Part shown: positions 42,201 to 53,659 of the stretch, in pieces | Layout of the letters: the number at the start of each line of letters is the position of its first letter | Numbering within the stretch: the stretch's first letter is position 1 | Origin: Yponomeuta sedellus | Taxonomy: Eukaryota > Arthropoda > Insecta > Lepidoptera > Yponomeutidae | Length of the DNA: 64,000 bases | NCBI GenBank assembly: GCA_934045075.1 | Contig: OW203732.1 | Span: forward strand, 21,060,279-21,124,278 | Direction of reading: 5' to 3' | Made by a program: the position numbers and the translations under genes | Notes under the pieces: model-generated | What the model was told of the DNA's origin: nothing | Database searches by the model: none | What the model saw: the letters and a program-made list of their open reading frames with translations, nothing else

Positions 42201-43516
42201 ATTACAATATTTTACCTAGTGTGCAATAAATAATTTTAATAATATTCTGTAGTTACGATGATTTACATTGAAATCGGCGAATATCCATTGTGTTTTCTGA
42301 ATGGAAGCTAACACTAAAAAAAAACAATCGTTTGACGACGTTCGAAATTTAAAAGCGCCAGCTAAAGACAAACATTTTGTTTAGCCTTGGCAGCCAGCCA
42401 GTGTTGCCACCACAGCCCGCGCATTATTGTGCAGTGCTGCCAACCTAACGCCCATATATTATTGCACATAGTCCCCGTAATGCTTTTGAGGAGGCATTTC
42501 ATTTCTTTATTGTGGGTAATGTGCTATTTGATGGCGGTAATTTTGTGACAGCGGCGCTGTTTTGGATGCAGCATGAAAGTTTTCGAAGTTATTATGAGTT
42601 TTATCATCCGTGCAAAGTGGGGCACCTGTACCTAGATTTCACGTTACGTATCTATAAGAAATTATAGCAGGTTTTTTTTATGCAACCAATATTTAAAGGA
42701 GACCATTCACGCTTCATACTAAGTTGGGTCCAAACATGAAAGTGCCGGCCAGCGAAAAAAAACTATTCTAAACGATTCGAACGAAACGGACCACATTGAT
42801 TTGTTGACTTCATACTACGAAACCTATATCCTAAAATGAATACCTTAAGTACTAGTAGACGTTAAAGTTCAGATTTTTCTATACATTTTTAATAATGCAG
42901 AACAGACGCTATAAGATTCTCCTTTTTTATCTTGTAAAAGTGTTGAGGAAGACTCTCTACCCAGTATATTTTAGAAACACGTTACAATAATTTTTGGTCC
43001 AATGTATGGGAATATAAGATTTTCAATGTCTGACAGTAGCTAAACGATAGGCTTCACTATTTTGGTGCCATAGTATCAAATGTTCTGAACAATGTGCGTA
43101 ACAGTTTAGAAATGTTTTTTTCGTTGGCCGGCACTTTGAGTTTTGGGCCCAATTTGAATGGTCTCCTTTATACATTTAAGAGAGCCAATTTTATGCATGT
43201 TAATGCGTTATGCATTATTATTTTTAACTATATTAACGGTAAACTTTTTGTGTTTATTATATTTATGCAAGCTTTATATTTCTAGTTCGGCGACACTAAC
43301 GTTAACAGTAAGATAATGCTGTTAGCACCAAGTTGGCTTCGTACTTATAAAAATATTTTAATACTGCAATAAAGATTTTAATAATAATAGCATTTTCCGT
43401 TCACAGGCCGTTACTTCACAATACCTACCTTCTCTTTAATTTGGTCAAAACACCTCTCCTAGGCCTTCCACTACCATTCAATCTTCCTTTTCATAATTTT
43501 TGTTAATAATAAATTG
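42201..43516. other. Unassigned sequence
   Basis: No supported gene or repeat in 1.3 kb. Confidence 0.4.
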
Positions 43517-43706
43517 ACGACCTCTGTGGCGCAGCAGTACTTAGTAGCGCATCTGCCTACCATGCGAGAGGTTCCGGGTTCGATCCCCGGCTGGGGACTA
43601 AAAGAAATCTTTAGGTCTTGGGAGTTTACAAGTTTGTGAAGTCGCTGTTACAGGATATCCTAGTGTGGGGCCAGAAGAAATGTATCTGCCTGTATGTAAA
43701 TGTTAT
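43517..43706 (+). mobile_element. tRNA-derived SINE, family A
   Basis: The tRNA-like head has a 9-bp insertion near the D arm (CAGCAGTACTTAGTAGCGC) and B box GGGTTCGATCCCC. The body ends GTGTGGGGCCAGAAGAAATG. Confidence 0.75.
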
Positions 43707-44625
43707 GTTGTTATGCTAAGGATTGCCGCAATTTAATAATACAACATTGGTGATTTGAACCATTGATATCGGTGCTTCTCATCGCCAATCGCTAAAGAAA
43801 CCTAATTTTCTATTATACGTATAACATGTGAATACCTCAAACAATTTGGTTTCTCTATAATGGCATTAAAATGTGAAAATTACGTGCTAAATTCCGTCGA
43901 AAACCCTACAAGCACCATACATGCGGTTAGTTAATGCACCGCCCTCCCTCCCACTTTTTCAAGCAGAAGCAAGACACGAACACACCACCACCGACACCAA
44001 TACTTGTGTGAAAAAACACGCGACGCGTTTCGCCTCTAACACGAGGCATAATTGTAATGCTATTCTTTTTCAGCTAGCACATGCTACTTCTAAATTAAGT
44101 ACCTATATCCATAAAATATAGATAAGAAACTTAGAAAACAAAGTCTCAACTGTCAAAATAGTATCTAATGTAACAGCTACAATTGGCAGATTGTAATCGC
44201 TAAGGATTTAGTGCGCGTAATTATATATGCTATATACTTATGCCATATACACGTATTGACAAACGACTAAACTTCACTTGTTGGCATAAACTAAATTTCC
44301 CAAAATGTTTGTCACACCTGAATTTCATCCATGTTTCTTTTTCTGTAGGGCTGTCGCGTAAAATTAATGTCGATTTTTTTATAGTTTTTCGAAATAACAA
44401 GGTAATATGCATCTTATTTGAGTGATTCTAGTTAAATATGCTGCAATAGGAATTGTTAATAAATAGTTAGCAAGTAAAAGGCTATAATCATGTAAACAAT
44501 AGAAGATTTGTAAAACGTGAGTTGTGATAACCCTAAATTGGTTTGTTTACCTCTATTCTTTATCGAGTTTGGCAGAACTGTAGGTAGGCAAATTCAAATT
44601 CAAGTGCATAATTACCTACAAAGCT
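43707..44625. other. Unassigned sequence
   Basis: No gene. GCATTAAAATGTGAAAATTA near 43863 is the same inverted-repeat end that flanks the BEL insertion at 17690, so an old element end is present here. Confidence 0.4.
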
Positions 44626-44745
44626 GTGTGTCTGAAGTGCTCAAATACCTCTGCGCTCGAAATTGCCAATCCGCGGTGGGCACGGGTGGTAATTAAACCC
44701 ATACTTTCTCTGTGGCGGCCTGTGACCTGCAGTGGGATGTTGATA
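44626..44745 (+). repeat. Dispersed repeat family R
   Basis: Contains CCGCGGTGGGCACGGGTGGT, CCCATACTTTCTCTG and CCTGCAGTGGGATG. Partly deleted in the CT run. Confidence 0.55.
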
Positions 44746-44853
44746 GGATACAAAAGAAACTTCAAAATACGTTATACTAAAGGCTACCTTGCAACCAAAA
44801 TGCCAACTTATATCAGCAGTCTGAATGCAATGTACTCAAGAACGTTGAATGTA

Positions 44854-45405
44854 CTAAAGGAAGGCCAATGAGACGAGATAAAGAATGTCAACAAAGTTTC
44901 AGGGGTTCAAAACATTTTTATTTAAACAAATTTTAGTTATACAAATTTCGGATTTCCTATTCTAATCCCTGTCGTCTGTATTAGTCAAACATGATTCACC
45001 GGATGGCTGTCTAGAGCCGCCAGGCTGTGATTCCGTAAATAAAACCAACAACTGTTTACAATAACAGCAAAAAGCAACAAGAAAACTAACAGTATCGGAT
45101 TAAATAAACACAATAAACTTAGTAAATACGGAAACGAAAAAATACGTATCACTTCGAACGCAATCTAAACAGAAATTAACTATTACAGTTCACAAAATGG
45201 CGGATGACACCAAATGTTGACAACTGCCGTACTGAAAGTTTTCCTGTACCACGAAATACGCAACGACAGCTGTCGTCGATCAAATGACGCCATTACCGCA
45301 TACGTGTGACAAGGACAGAGATAATAATCGCTCACTATCGCAATGTAACACAGTAACGGTCCATTTGCTTACATTCTTTATCTCGTCTCATTGGCCTTCC
45401 TTTAG
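44854..45405. mobile_element. MITE with identical 35-bp terminal inverted repeats
   Basis: Left end 44854-44888 starts CTAAAGGAAGGCCAATGAGA; right end 45371-45405 is its exact reverse complement. 552 bp with no transposase. Perfect ends suggest a fairly recent copy. No clear target duplication, so the superfamily is open. Confidence 0.85.
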
Positions 45406-45667
45406 ATACTTATTTTCGTTTAATGTAAGCTAAATGCTTTAAGTTTTTGAATAGCGTTGTCGGTCTAAATTGCTGTCTGTCTACTTACATAGGTTTTTCG
45501 CGTAAGGGCAAAATTATTTCTCATAAATAAAGCTATAAAACAAACAAGAATCAGACGAGTCTTGTATGAGTTAGGAACAAGAATATTTAAGTGGGTTACC
45601 TACCACGGAGCATACGTCACTCGACATAACTCCTGGGGCCAGAAAATATCTCTTTTCCGTTACTTAT

Positions 45668-45998
45668 GTACGCTATCAACAATTTTGTGTGTCCTTACTG
45701 CACCACGGGAAGAATGTCAAGTCCGGGTTGGTGGAGGATTGTAAGACAGTGGCGGGCCTTACTGTGCATTGGAAGTTATCAAGCCGCCCATAAGGCCTCT
45801 GACATGGCTTAACGACTCCCATTACATGACAGCCGGCAACGACGGCTTAACGTGCCTTGCGAAGTACGGAAGCGCTCGGAATAAATGCCACTAGCGGTAG
45901 ATACGGGACGGTCAGTCATACTGCATCTGAACGCGCCTGTTGTTGCTTAACTCTAGTGATGATTCCAATCACTCGGTTCGACTAGGCCACGAGCGTTT
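45668..45998 (-). mobile_element. 5S rRNA-derived SINE, minus strand
   Basis: Tail to head on the minus strand, including GGGCCTTACTGT, GCCACTAGCGGTAG on the plus strand (the 5S-like ACTACCGC block reversed) and the head CGAGTGATTGGAATCA. Slightly degraded. Confidence 0.7.
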
Positions 45999-46059
45999 TT
46001 TATATTTAAAAAAAAACCAACGCACAAACCGAAAGAAAGAAAGAAACAAACTTTTTTTT

Positions 46060-46104
46060 TTGTTCCTTAGCACGGGTTAGTGCATTAAAAATAAAAATAG
46101 TATA
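46060..46104 (+). mobile_element. TL309 tail fragment
   Basis: Only the segment TTGTTCCTTAGCACGGGTTA ... AAAAATAAAAATAGTAT is present, after a T-run. It has the recurrent A/T-rich end point of the family on its right. Confidence 0.7.
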
Positions 46105-46329
46105 AATAGATCATCTGTTTGACGGAAATATGTCTGCCTAACACGTCCATTACTAGGCCTTCCACCCACATTCGCTCGGTATTCGTCAAACTTTCTTCCT
46201 TTATCCACCTTATAATGCCCAAACCAAAGCAACATTTCTTTCTCAGTTCGTTCTAGTCACTACATCCTCTTTCCGACCCACAGGTATCATTTGTAAAATA
46301 ATAAAATTATTTGCTAATTGGTTGTGTGG

Positions 46330-46575
46330 TGTCTGCCTAGAGGATAGCACCAACCCAAATTCTTTCCGCGGGTGTCGTAAAAGGCGACTAAGAGATACAA
46401 ACCGGGGGGTGGGCAGCAGCGCCCCCTGAGGTACAATTCCACCAAACTGCGATCCCCAACCCGCATACCCAGCGTGGGGCTTATGGGCATTACCCCCCCA
46501 ATGATGGCACAACCTTGCGCTCATTAGGGGAGGGCTATGTCCAGCAGTGGACTAATATAGCCTGAAGAAGAAATG
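46330..46575 (+). repeat. Dispersed repeat family T
   Basis: Begins at AGCACCAACCC and ends GGGCTATGTCCAGCAGTGGA, AATATAGCCTGAAGAAGAA. Same family as 12905-13142. Confidence 0.65.
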
Positions 46576-46644
46576 CTAATTAATTGTGTCGTGTATAGTT
46601 TTATATAGATAGTTTTAGTAGCAATATCACTCGGTTATTTTGAA

Positions 46645-46795
46645 GGGAAACGTGAGGAAACCTGAGTTTCTGCGGTGTTGAAGCACCTCAGTGCTTGAAA
46701 TCACCAAAACCGCGGCGGGCACTCGTGGTAATTAAGCCCATACTATCTCTCTATGAGAGAAGACCATTGCCCTGCAAAGGAACGTTTATATAGGC
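46645..46795 (+). repeat. Dispersed repeat family R
   Basis: Well-kept copy: CGTGAGGAAACCTGAGTTTC, GAAGCACCTCAGTGCTTGAA, GCGGGCACTCGTGGTAATTA, AGAGAAGACC and CCCTGCAAAGGAACGTTTA. Confidence 0.65.
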
Positions 46796-46806
46796 TACAT
46801 TAAAAA

Positions 46807-46976
46807 CGTAATACAGAGAATAGGTATTGTAAAGAGGTTCGAAATTTCACTGATGCCGGTGAGTCGCCCATTAGCTCAGTTGGAAAGAGCGCTGGCACGG
46901 ATAGCCAGAGGTAGCGGGTTCGAATCCCGGCATGGATGGAATTTTTAACCTCTAAATAGGGTTTTAAAATACATTA
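46807..46976 (+). mobile_element. TL309 family, 5'-truncated copy, older subtype
   Basis: Starts within GTAATACAGAGAATAG. Has GAGGTTCGAAATTTCA, the tRNA-like domain with a canonical A box (TTAGCTCAGTTGG) at about 46868-46940, and ends CCTCTAAATAGGGTTTT. The outer stem still pairs despite changes in its 3' strand (AATTTTTAACCTC). Confidence 0.8.
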
Positions 46977-47885
46977 AAAAAGTCACCCGGGAAAGCAAAA
47001 CAATGCTAATCTGTTATTCATTGATTTTGCCATACTTCAAGGTTTGCTGGAAGAAATCTCTTACAGGTGCTCTAATAATACAGTTTAGCGGTGTCCCTCC
47101 GTCGTGTTGTCTGTATGTGCCGTGCCCGGATTCAAACCCACGACCTCCTATCTAAGAAGCCGGTGTTCTGCCGCTCATAGGTATTTTTTTGTATTTGATT
47201 TTTATAAATCGCTTCCAGCGTGAGTTCGTGGCCTTACCGCGAAAAATCCTACACACGCTGCGAATACAAAGTACGCGGTAATCCCAACAAGAAAGGAACT
47301 TTCATAATTAATAGCCGGTATTGCCATGTCAAGTATTCCCCGGAATCTGGATGATAAAATTAAAGTTGAAATAAATTGCCTGTTAGGGATTCAAAACATT
47401 ACTTTATTGTTTGTTGGTCTAGCCGCTCTAGCTCAGAGAATTCGTAAAGGAATATTCTAAAAAAAGAATTAACGAAATCGGTTTAGCTGCTCTCGAGATT
47501 TGCGCTTACCAAACAGTCAGTGACTCATTTTTATATTATAGATTAGAAGATAAATATAAAGATAAAGTTTTTCTAAATCTATTTATCTATCTATACGTAT
47601 TTCAACGAAGTCAAAGTAGGTAATCGGCTAATCTTATCTACAGTGTATTTAATCTTCCTATCTCCCTTTTTCCACCAAACCACCCTCTTTTCCCCCTCTT
47701 TCCTTCATTTTAGTCAATGTCGGTCGTGCCTACGAAATTAAAGTGGCTCAAAAAATATTTCGAGTATTCTGATACAGGTTTACCTAGTGCGAGGCACGCT
47801 GCGTATTCGCTTATGTAAAAACATATTTTGCAAAAAATATTTTTGTGTTCTTGTATTTTGATTCGAACTGGAAAGTGAAGCTGAG
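46977..47885. other. Unassigned sequence with one old repeat piece
   Basis: 47430-47548 is the reverse complement of the inner part of the Helitron-like repeat at 26160 (ACGAAATCGGTTTAGCTGC). No gene in the rest. Confidence 0.4.
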
Positions 47886-48105
47886 TGGAGTGGAGTGGAG
47901 TGGAGTGGAGTGGAGTGGAGTGGAGTGGAGTGGAGTGGAGTGGAGTGGAGTGGAGTGGAGTGGAGTGGAGTGGAGTGGAGTGGAGTGGAGTGGAGTGGAG
48001 TGGAGTGGAGTGGAGTGGAGTGGAGTGGAGTGGAGTGGAGTGGAGTGGAGTGGAGTGGAGTGGAGTGGAGTGGAGTGGAGTGGAGTGGAGTGGAGTGGAG
48101 TGGAG
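47886..48105 (+). repeat. (TGGAG)44 microsatellite
   Basis: 220 bp, exactly 44 uninterrupted copies of TGGAG. Long open frames on both strands here come only from the repeat. Confidence 0.97.
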
Positions 48106-48149
48106 AAAATATCTACGACTAAAATTCAAAAACATCAAGATATATGGAA

Positions 48150-48640
48150 TTAAAAATGAATCTTCCCATATTTGGGTGCTTCTGCTTCAGTTTCCTGCGT
48201 CTTCTAAGTAGCAAAGCCATCAGTAGTGTTTTCTCGTCAGACCCGTCTATTTTTTTTAACATTTGGCTGGCCGCAGCGAGCTGGCTGCTATTGCTTAGCG
48301 ATAACGCGAGGAGTTCGCCAAGAGCTCGCCGCGACGGCACTGCGTCGTCTCGGTATTGTCGCGGCGTGATCGCAGCGCAATCGCAAATAGCTCGCTGCGC
48401 AATCGCCTCGCTTTCAAATCGCTCGCAAATCGCTATTTTGATAGGACTGTAAGACGGCGCGCAGTTAAAAAAAACGGTTTTGTGGCGGATCTAAGCATCC
48501 TTAATGAGTTGTTTATTTCAACTTGTCCTGTGGCGTCGCGATGCGGAACGGCCAGAGAGGAACTAAGAGGGTATAGATGCGGTATTATAGATGCAGTTTT
48601 AATGCTCGAGGCACACTATAAAATTTGCTACTTTTATTAC
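48150..48640 (-). mobile_element. GC-rich segment, possible PIF/Harbinger remnant
   Basis: On the minus strand, about 73 residues (48340-48119) include MALLLRRRRKLKQKHPN, which resembles the start of PIF/Harbinger transposases. The adjacent 48260-48440 segment is GC-rich with many CG dinucleotides, unlike its surroundings. No DDE motif and no terminal repeats seen. Weak assignment. Confidence 0.25.
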
Positions 48641-49060
48641 AATTGTTACGAGACATGGACACTCACGAAAGGGCTAGTCCACCAGTTCAAAGTCGCTCAG
48701 CGAGCTATGGAGAGAGCTATGCTCGGAGTTTCTCTGAAGGATAGGATTCGTAACGAATGCATCCGACAGAGAACCAAAGTTATCGACATAGCTCAGAGAA
48801 TTAGCGAGCTGAAGTGGCAGTGGGCTGATCATATCTCGCGAAGAACCGACAACCGTTGGAGTAAACGTGTTCTTGAGTGGAGATGGCGACTCGGCAAACG
48901 TAGTGTAGGACGCCCTCCGACCAGGTGGGATGACGATATGCGATAAACTGCCGGCAGATGCTGGGTGCGGCTAGCTGAAGACAGGGCGCTTTGGCGCTCG
49001 TTAGGGGAGGGCTATGTCCAGCAGTAGACTACATAATATAGCCTGAAGAAGAAGACTACA
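48641..49060 (+). pseudogene. RTE-like LINE ORF2 C-terminus and 3' end
   Basis: Encodes about 100 residues: ETWTLTKGLVHQFKVAQRAM, MLGVSLKDRIRN, QRISELKWQWADHISRR, DNRWSKRVLEW, RLGKRSVGRPPTRWDDDMR. This is the segment after the reverse transcriptase in RTE-type LINEs. The frame closes at 48946, and a 3' end with GGGAGGGCTATGTCCAGCAG and ATATAGCCTGAAGAAGAAGA follows. The reverse transcriptase and endonuclease are missing (5' truncation). Related pieces: 12306, 25759 and 54537. Confidence 0.8.
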
Positions 49061-50980
49061 ATTGTTATATATTAATATTATGTATGTAAGGAAAAATATC
49101 AGCTATTTCAAAAATATTGGTAGCCATCATAATATTGATACTAGAAATAAACATAAATTGTAATTTCCAAATGTAATTTACAATGTAAAATGTAATTTGT
49201 TTAAAATGTAATTTGTGTGGGAAAGCAGAGTGTTTACTGTGCTCTGCCGCAAATATATGAGTCGTAATATTTATCACACACAGTGGTTACGGAATTTCAG
49301 TAGACATCTGATATGTGACAGTAATGTTGAGCGACATTGTTGTACGACAAAGTTCAGTACGTGTCGTTTTGAAAGATTTTTTTTAATTTTATTTACATCA
49401 ACAAACTTAACTATAATTACAGGGAGTCCCTAATTCAATAGTTAAGCTAAGTAACAACAACTGAATAATAAAAGAACAATAACAATACAACTAGAAACAC
49501 ACATTACACGTTCATGTATACGTAGAAAGTTACACAATCAAGGCACTGTAGCAAGGTATGATTTTTTTCCACTGGTGCCGCTGGACCATAGAGCTCCATG
49601 ACGAAAGTCCACTTTCGTAGGTCGTTGGTTTCTGAAAGGGTGGCCCCACCCCGCGGCTTTATCTTCAAATCGGTCCCCGGAGCCTCCCGGAGTAATAATA
49701 CTGGAAAGTTATTTACATAATTTATTTAATGCTCGGTATTTACTTGCTGCTTTAGCAATTTTTTGCCCAGATATCGAGACGGTATTGTTATTTAATTGAG
49801 TTTTCCTTAACGATGTTTAGACTTGTTCGGCAATTAAGGTTGTTTTAAGTTTAATTTTGTATTATTTTATGTGCATAATTATTTGTGCTCTGTCGTCTTT
49901 GCTAATTTAATGGAAACGACAACGAACTCATTTTAAGCTAAACCAAGATACAGTTATAATTTGTAGTTTTTTACGGTTCCGCATCTCGGATGTGAAAATA
50001 CGGAACCTTTTTAGGGTCACTTAGTCCGTGCCCCTGTCTGTCAAGACTCTTTATTTCAAGAACGCAAAGAGGTATCGAGTAAAAATTAAAAGCTTATACT
50101 CAAGTCTATTCTCGCCTATAATTCATATGAAATCCCCTATACCTATAATTACATCACCTACACTTACCATCCAATATACTTAAACTTATTAATCTTTGAA
50201 GTAGGAAATGTGAGAAATCTACTGTCTTAAGTTCAATGATATTTTTGTATTATTTTACAATTTGTTTTTCAATACCCACGTAGTTTTAGAAGACTTGGAG
50301 TACCTTTTGCCTGTAAAGTTTAAGAGCTTATAATCTCTTGAAGCTGCAAAAAAAAACAAACTTCTAAATTAACGTAAAAAACTAAACCTATACTTCTACA
50401 CTTAAGGGACTCGAAAGTTGTGAGTACTTTCCATCAACCCAGAACTATGAAATTTGGCATGTGATATCGACATGTACAGAGAAAAGTTTTAAAACATTGT
50501 AGCATTTGTAATAAAGTCATACAAACTTGTCTTTGAAGTTTGGAAAAAGCTCAGAAAAAAACTAAATATAGAGTGCAAGTAGGCTCACGAAGCGATTTCC
50601 TTGTTAACGTCGTTTGGTGTCAATCCGAATAAAACTTCGAATTGCAATATAAGCGATTGAAAACTAAATTTGAGTTACATGAAATGTGTGTTTGAAATGT
50701 CTTGTAACCTCAAATGATCTGAGCTTGTAACGTTCTAATTTGTGGCGAGCACATGTCAACTCTGCGCGCGCACTACAAACTCCAACATTCCTGCATCGCG
50801 CAATCAAAGTGTTTCACTTGACAACATAAATATAACGTCCGACTAGGGGGGGCACTGCTCTTTCATAGCAGTTTTGTAATATAAACTCTTCTAAGCGGAC
50901 GCTCCGCTAGGGAGCTCCGCTGTGCGCCCTCCTCGGCCTCGAGGGGGGTCGCTCCCGATGTGGGTTTAGGGGTCTCTAGG
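49061..50980. other. Unassigned sequence
   Basis: No gene or repeat unit that I can support in 1.9 kb. A GC-rich patch lies at about 49560-49690 (GGTGGCCCCACCCCGCGGC). Confidence 0.4.
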
Positions 50981-50984
50981 ACCA

Positions 50985-51245
50985 AAACCAAGGTGGTGTT
51001 TAGTGGGTAGGCGCACTTCTTGTGAGTCCCACATTGGCAGCACGGCCGGGTCCGTGCTGTTATGCATGAGCATTTACCACCTCCCTCCCCCGTGTCCTCC
51101 GGAGGGTGCCCTTTATAGGGTTAAAAAAAAAAAAAACATCAGTCGGACCGGCCGGCCGTCCCCACTCCCCAGGCATAACATCTGCCTGGCGGGAAATTTC
51201 CCTTTATAGTGGAAGAGCACGATCACCCGCTCTTCCCTATATAGG
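50985..51245 (+). repeat. Dispersed repeat family K
   Basis: Second copy of the 28000-28240 repeat, same orientation, with a longer A-run (51122-51136) after GGGTGCCCTTTATAGGG. Confidence 0.6.
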
Positions 51246-51832
51246 TATTCCTATTCTTGATTTCTCGCCTCTTAACATATTCATTGTGATCTGGCATGTC
51301 GTATGTAAATTAAAACCAAACAACGCTTTCAATGAAGTCGACTCACAAGGTGCCCTCTTAAGTCCTCCTATTAAATATATTAGAGGTCTCTTGATACGCT
51401 TTTGAGATACAAAATGAGGGCTGTAGAAAACAAAAGGTAGTTAATACGCAACAAAATATTTCTGATTTTCGGAACGAAAATTGCTAGAAATCCGTTGAAT
51501 TATAATAAATAATATTTGTATTTCAAGTTATATAAAAATAAGATACGAAAAGGTAGTTAATATGTATGTAATAGTTAACTTAATATGAAAAAAAACATTT
51601 TTAACATGCAAATAGGTTTTTGACATGCAGCGAGTATTTTTTGGTAAGTAAACGGTTGGTTTCATGTGCGTTTAATTTTCTTCATAGTAAAATGTTTTTT
51701 ATGGTGAAATTCTTTTATTTTGAAGATGTTTATTTATTAATTTATTATGTTATAAATGTTTTCTAGCTTAGTTAAGTAATAGACATTATTTTGCAGTATA
51801 ATTTTGTACTCTTTTGTATATATTCTTTCTGT
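51246..51832. other. Unassigned AT-rich sequence
   Basis: No gene or repeat recognised. Confidence 0.4.
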
Positions 51833-51935
51833 TGCACTAACCCGTGCTGAGGACAATTTTTAAAAACCTATATAGAGGCTAAAAATTCCGCCCATGCCGG
51901 GACTCCAACCCGCGACCTCTGGCTAACCGTACCAG
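51833..51935 (-). mobile_element. TL309 family, partial minus copy
   Basis: TGCACTAACCCGTGCTGAGG, AAAACCTATATAGAGGC, the T arm and the anticodon arm, stopping at CTAACCGTACCAGCC. An older subtype with diverged sequence. Confidence 0.75.
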
Positions 51936-51951
51936 CCGTATCTCTGGTTCT

Positions 51952-52105
51952 TTTGTATGTTGCTTATATACGTCCTATTGCAGGGCTTTCTGCCAGAGAG
52001 AGAGAAAGAGAGAGAGTAAACATTTCATTATGTGCTCATCGTGATGGCAATTTCAAGCGCTAAGGTATGTTAACACCAACCACTTAGGTTTCCTCACCAT
52101 ATTTT
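51952..52105 (-). repeat. Dispersed repeat family R, minus strand
   Basis: Contains ATTGCAGGGC, an expanded GAGAGAGAGAAAGAGAGAGA run and TTAGGTTTCCTCACC at the right end. Confidence 0.5.
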
Positions 52106-52129
52106 CCGTAAAGACAGATAGATACAAGT

Positions 52130-52275
52130 ATGTAATACAGAGAATAGTGTAAAGAGGTTCGAAATTTCACTGATGCCGGTGAGTCGCCCATTAGCTCAGT
52201 TGGAAAGAGCTCTGGCACGGATAGCCAGAGGTCGCGGGTTCGAATCCCGGCATGGGTGGAATTTATAGGTTTTCA
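52130..52275 (+). mobile_element. TL309 family, 5'-truncated copy, older subtype
   Basis: From GTAATACAGAGAATAGTG through GAGGTTCGAAATTTCA, the tRNA-like domain (TTAGCTCAGTTGG, GGGTTCGAATCCC) to GGGTGGAATTTATAGG. Same subtype and same 5' truncation zone as 46807-46976. Confidence 0.8.
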
Positions 52276-52290
52276 AAAAAGTTTATGTCT

Positions 52291-52460
52291 TTTAGCTTTT
52301 AGAATATACCTCGGGCTCTAGAGTATGCTTCGGTTTTCGTCGAAAGCACACGAGTGTTCCGATTTCGAAATGAAGTGTCATATTAATTCCGATATTTCTA
52401 TTACACGAGTATATCCGATTCTATCCGATAGTAGCCGAGGTATATTCTACAAGCTAATAG
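52291..52460. mobile_element. MITE, copy 1 of 2
   Basis: Terminal inverted repeats TTAGCTTTTAGAATATACC at left and GGTATATTCTACAAGCTAA at right. Related to 61062-61273, which has the same ends. Confidence 0.7.
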
Positions 52461-52979
52461 ACTATATTTACATATTAAATTATGTGATTAACCATTTTTA
52501 TTTATTTTACTTTAATATTGTTTTACAACACCAAGTAGCAGTAGCATCTACGTTAGACCAGTTATTTTTTTCCAGCATAAATTTGGTGATTCCTATAATT
52601 TTTACGCTGGCTTTGAACGCGTCCCTTAAACATTTCAGGAAAACGAAGCCAAACCGGCCGGCAAACCGGGAATCAGGCCCCAGGTTTCCTTTTCCAATCT
52701 ACCGTCCTGTGTTATCTTTATCTCCGGAATGGGACCTAGATCAACAAGCTGAGAGCTTTGCGAGATTAAATTTATCTGGTGAAGAGCCGACCGCTCGGGT
52801 TGGGATGGCGGCCGACGCGGTCGGAATAGGGTCCCTCTTAAGGACAACTTTACTTTTTAATGCCCGGGCTACATAAAGGCTGTTACTGTTGTGGCGTAGC
52901 CAAATTACTGTATATACTTATATATGTAAGTATATTATAACAATTATATATTTCATACATAAATACATACTACATCTAA
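52461..52979. other. Unassigned sequence with GC-rich segment
   Basis: 52640-52870 is GC-rich (GGCGGCCGACGCGGTCGG) compared with its AT-rich surroundings. An open frame crosses from the MITE into this segment but shows no domain. Confidence 0.35.
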
Positions 52980-53240
52980 ATTAGTATGTATTTATTAAAA
53001 GATATATATGTATGTTTATAAATATAAGTTTATATAAGTCAAGGTATGTACATGTAATATTATTACGTGTAACCTCAATCACTGATGTATCAATATTAAA
53101 ATTTACACTGGCTATCCGTCTTTTTAATTTCCTTCGGCAACTTTCCGTCGTAGAGTTGTCTGGAATATCTTATCTTGTCTTCTTAGCGTGTAAACGGCAA
53201 GCCATTGTATTGAAAGGATTTGTCGATCAGCGTGAGGGAC
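52980..53240 (+). repeat. LINE 3' UTR fragment
   Basis: TATCCGTCTTTTTAATTTCC ... GGCAACTTTCCGTCGTAGAG resembles the 3' UTR at 63655-63760 (CTACCCGTCTCAC ... GCAACTCTCCATCGTGGG). Non-coding tail of the same LINE family. Confidence 0.45.
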
Positions 53241-53659
53241 TCACTTTTTATGAGAACTAAATATCGTTTTACCCAGTTTTAGATGTTTAGCATAGAGAAA
53301 AAGAATTCTAAATTGTTTTTAAAATGATAAGTATGGTGATAAGTATGACATTGTGCGAGCTATCACTCACACGGCATGCCAGATGTAAAGGACTAGATGG
53401 TGATAACAATTGGAGTTCGTCTCTAACGTCAATGTAGCCCGAACATTAGTAGATTTCTTTGTTTTATTGGTGTAATGTGAGGATTTCATGGCTCGTTATG
53501 GCTTGAGAACGGTATTCTGTAAGAGCTGTTAGAATAAAACAGTATCAATTATTAAGGGTCATTCTACTCTTCAATACAAAATATTTTATAAATTTAAAGC
53601 TACGTATTTGCGCCGTTTTGGGTTGAGACAATGGGTCCGTGGGGTCCCGGGGCGCGTCA
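53241..53659. other. Unassigned sequence
   Basis: No gene or repeat recognised. Confidence 0.4.

Noticed and set aside
47710..48211. Long open frames over the TGGAG repeat on both strands
   Set aside because: A pentamer without stop codons is open in every frame; no coding signal outside the repeat.
52325..52876. 183-residue open frame as a host gene
   Set aside because: It starts inside a MITE terminal repeat, crosses low-complexity AT sequence and then a GC-rich patch, and shows no domain.
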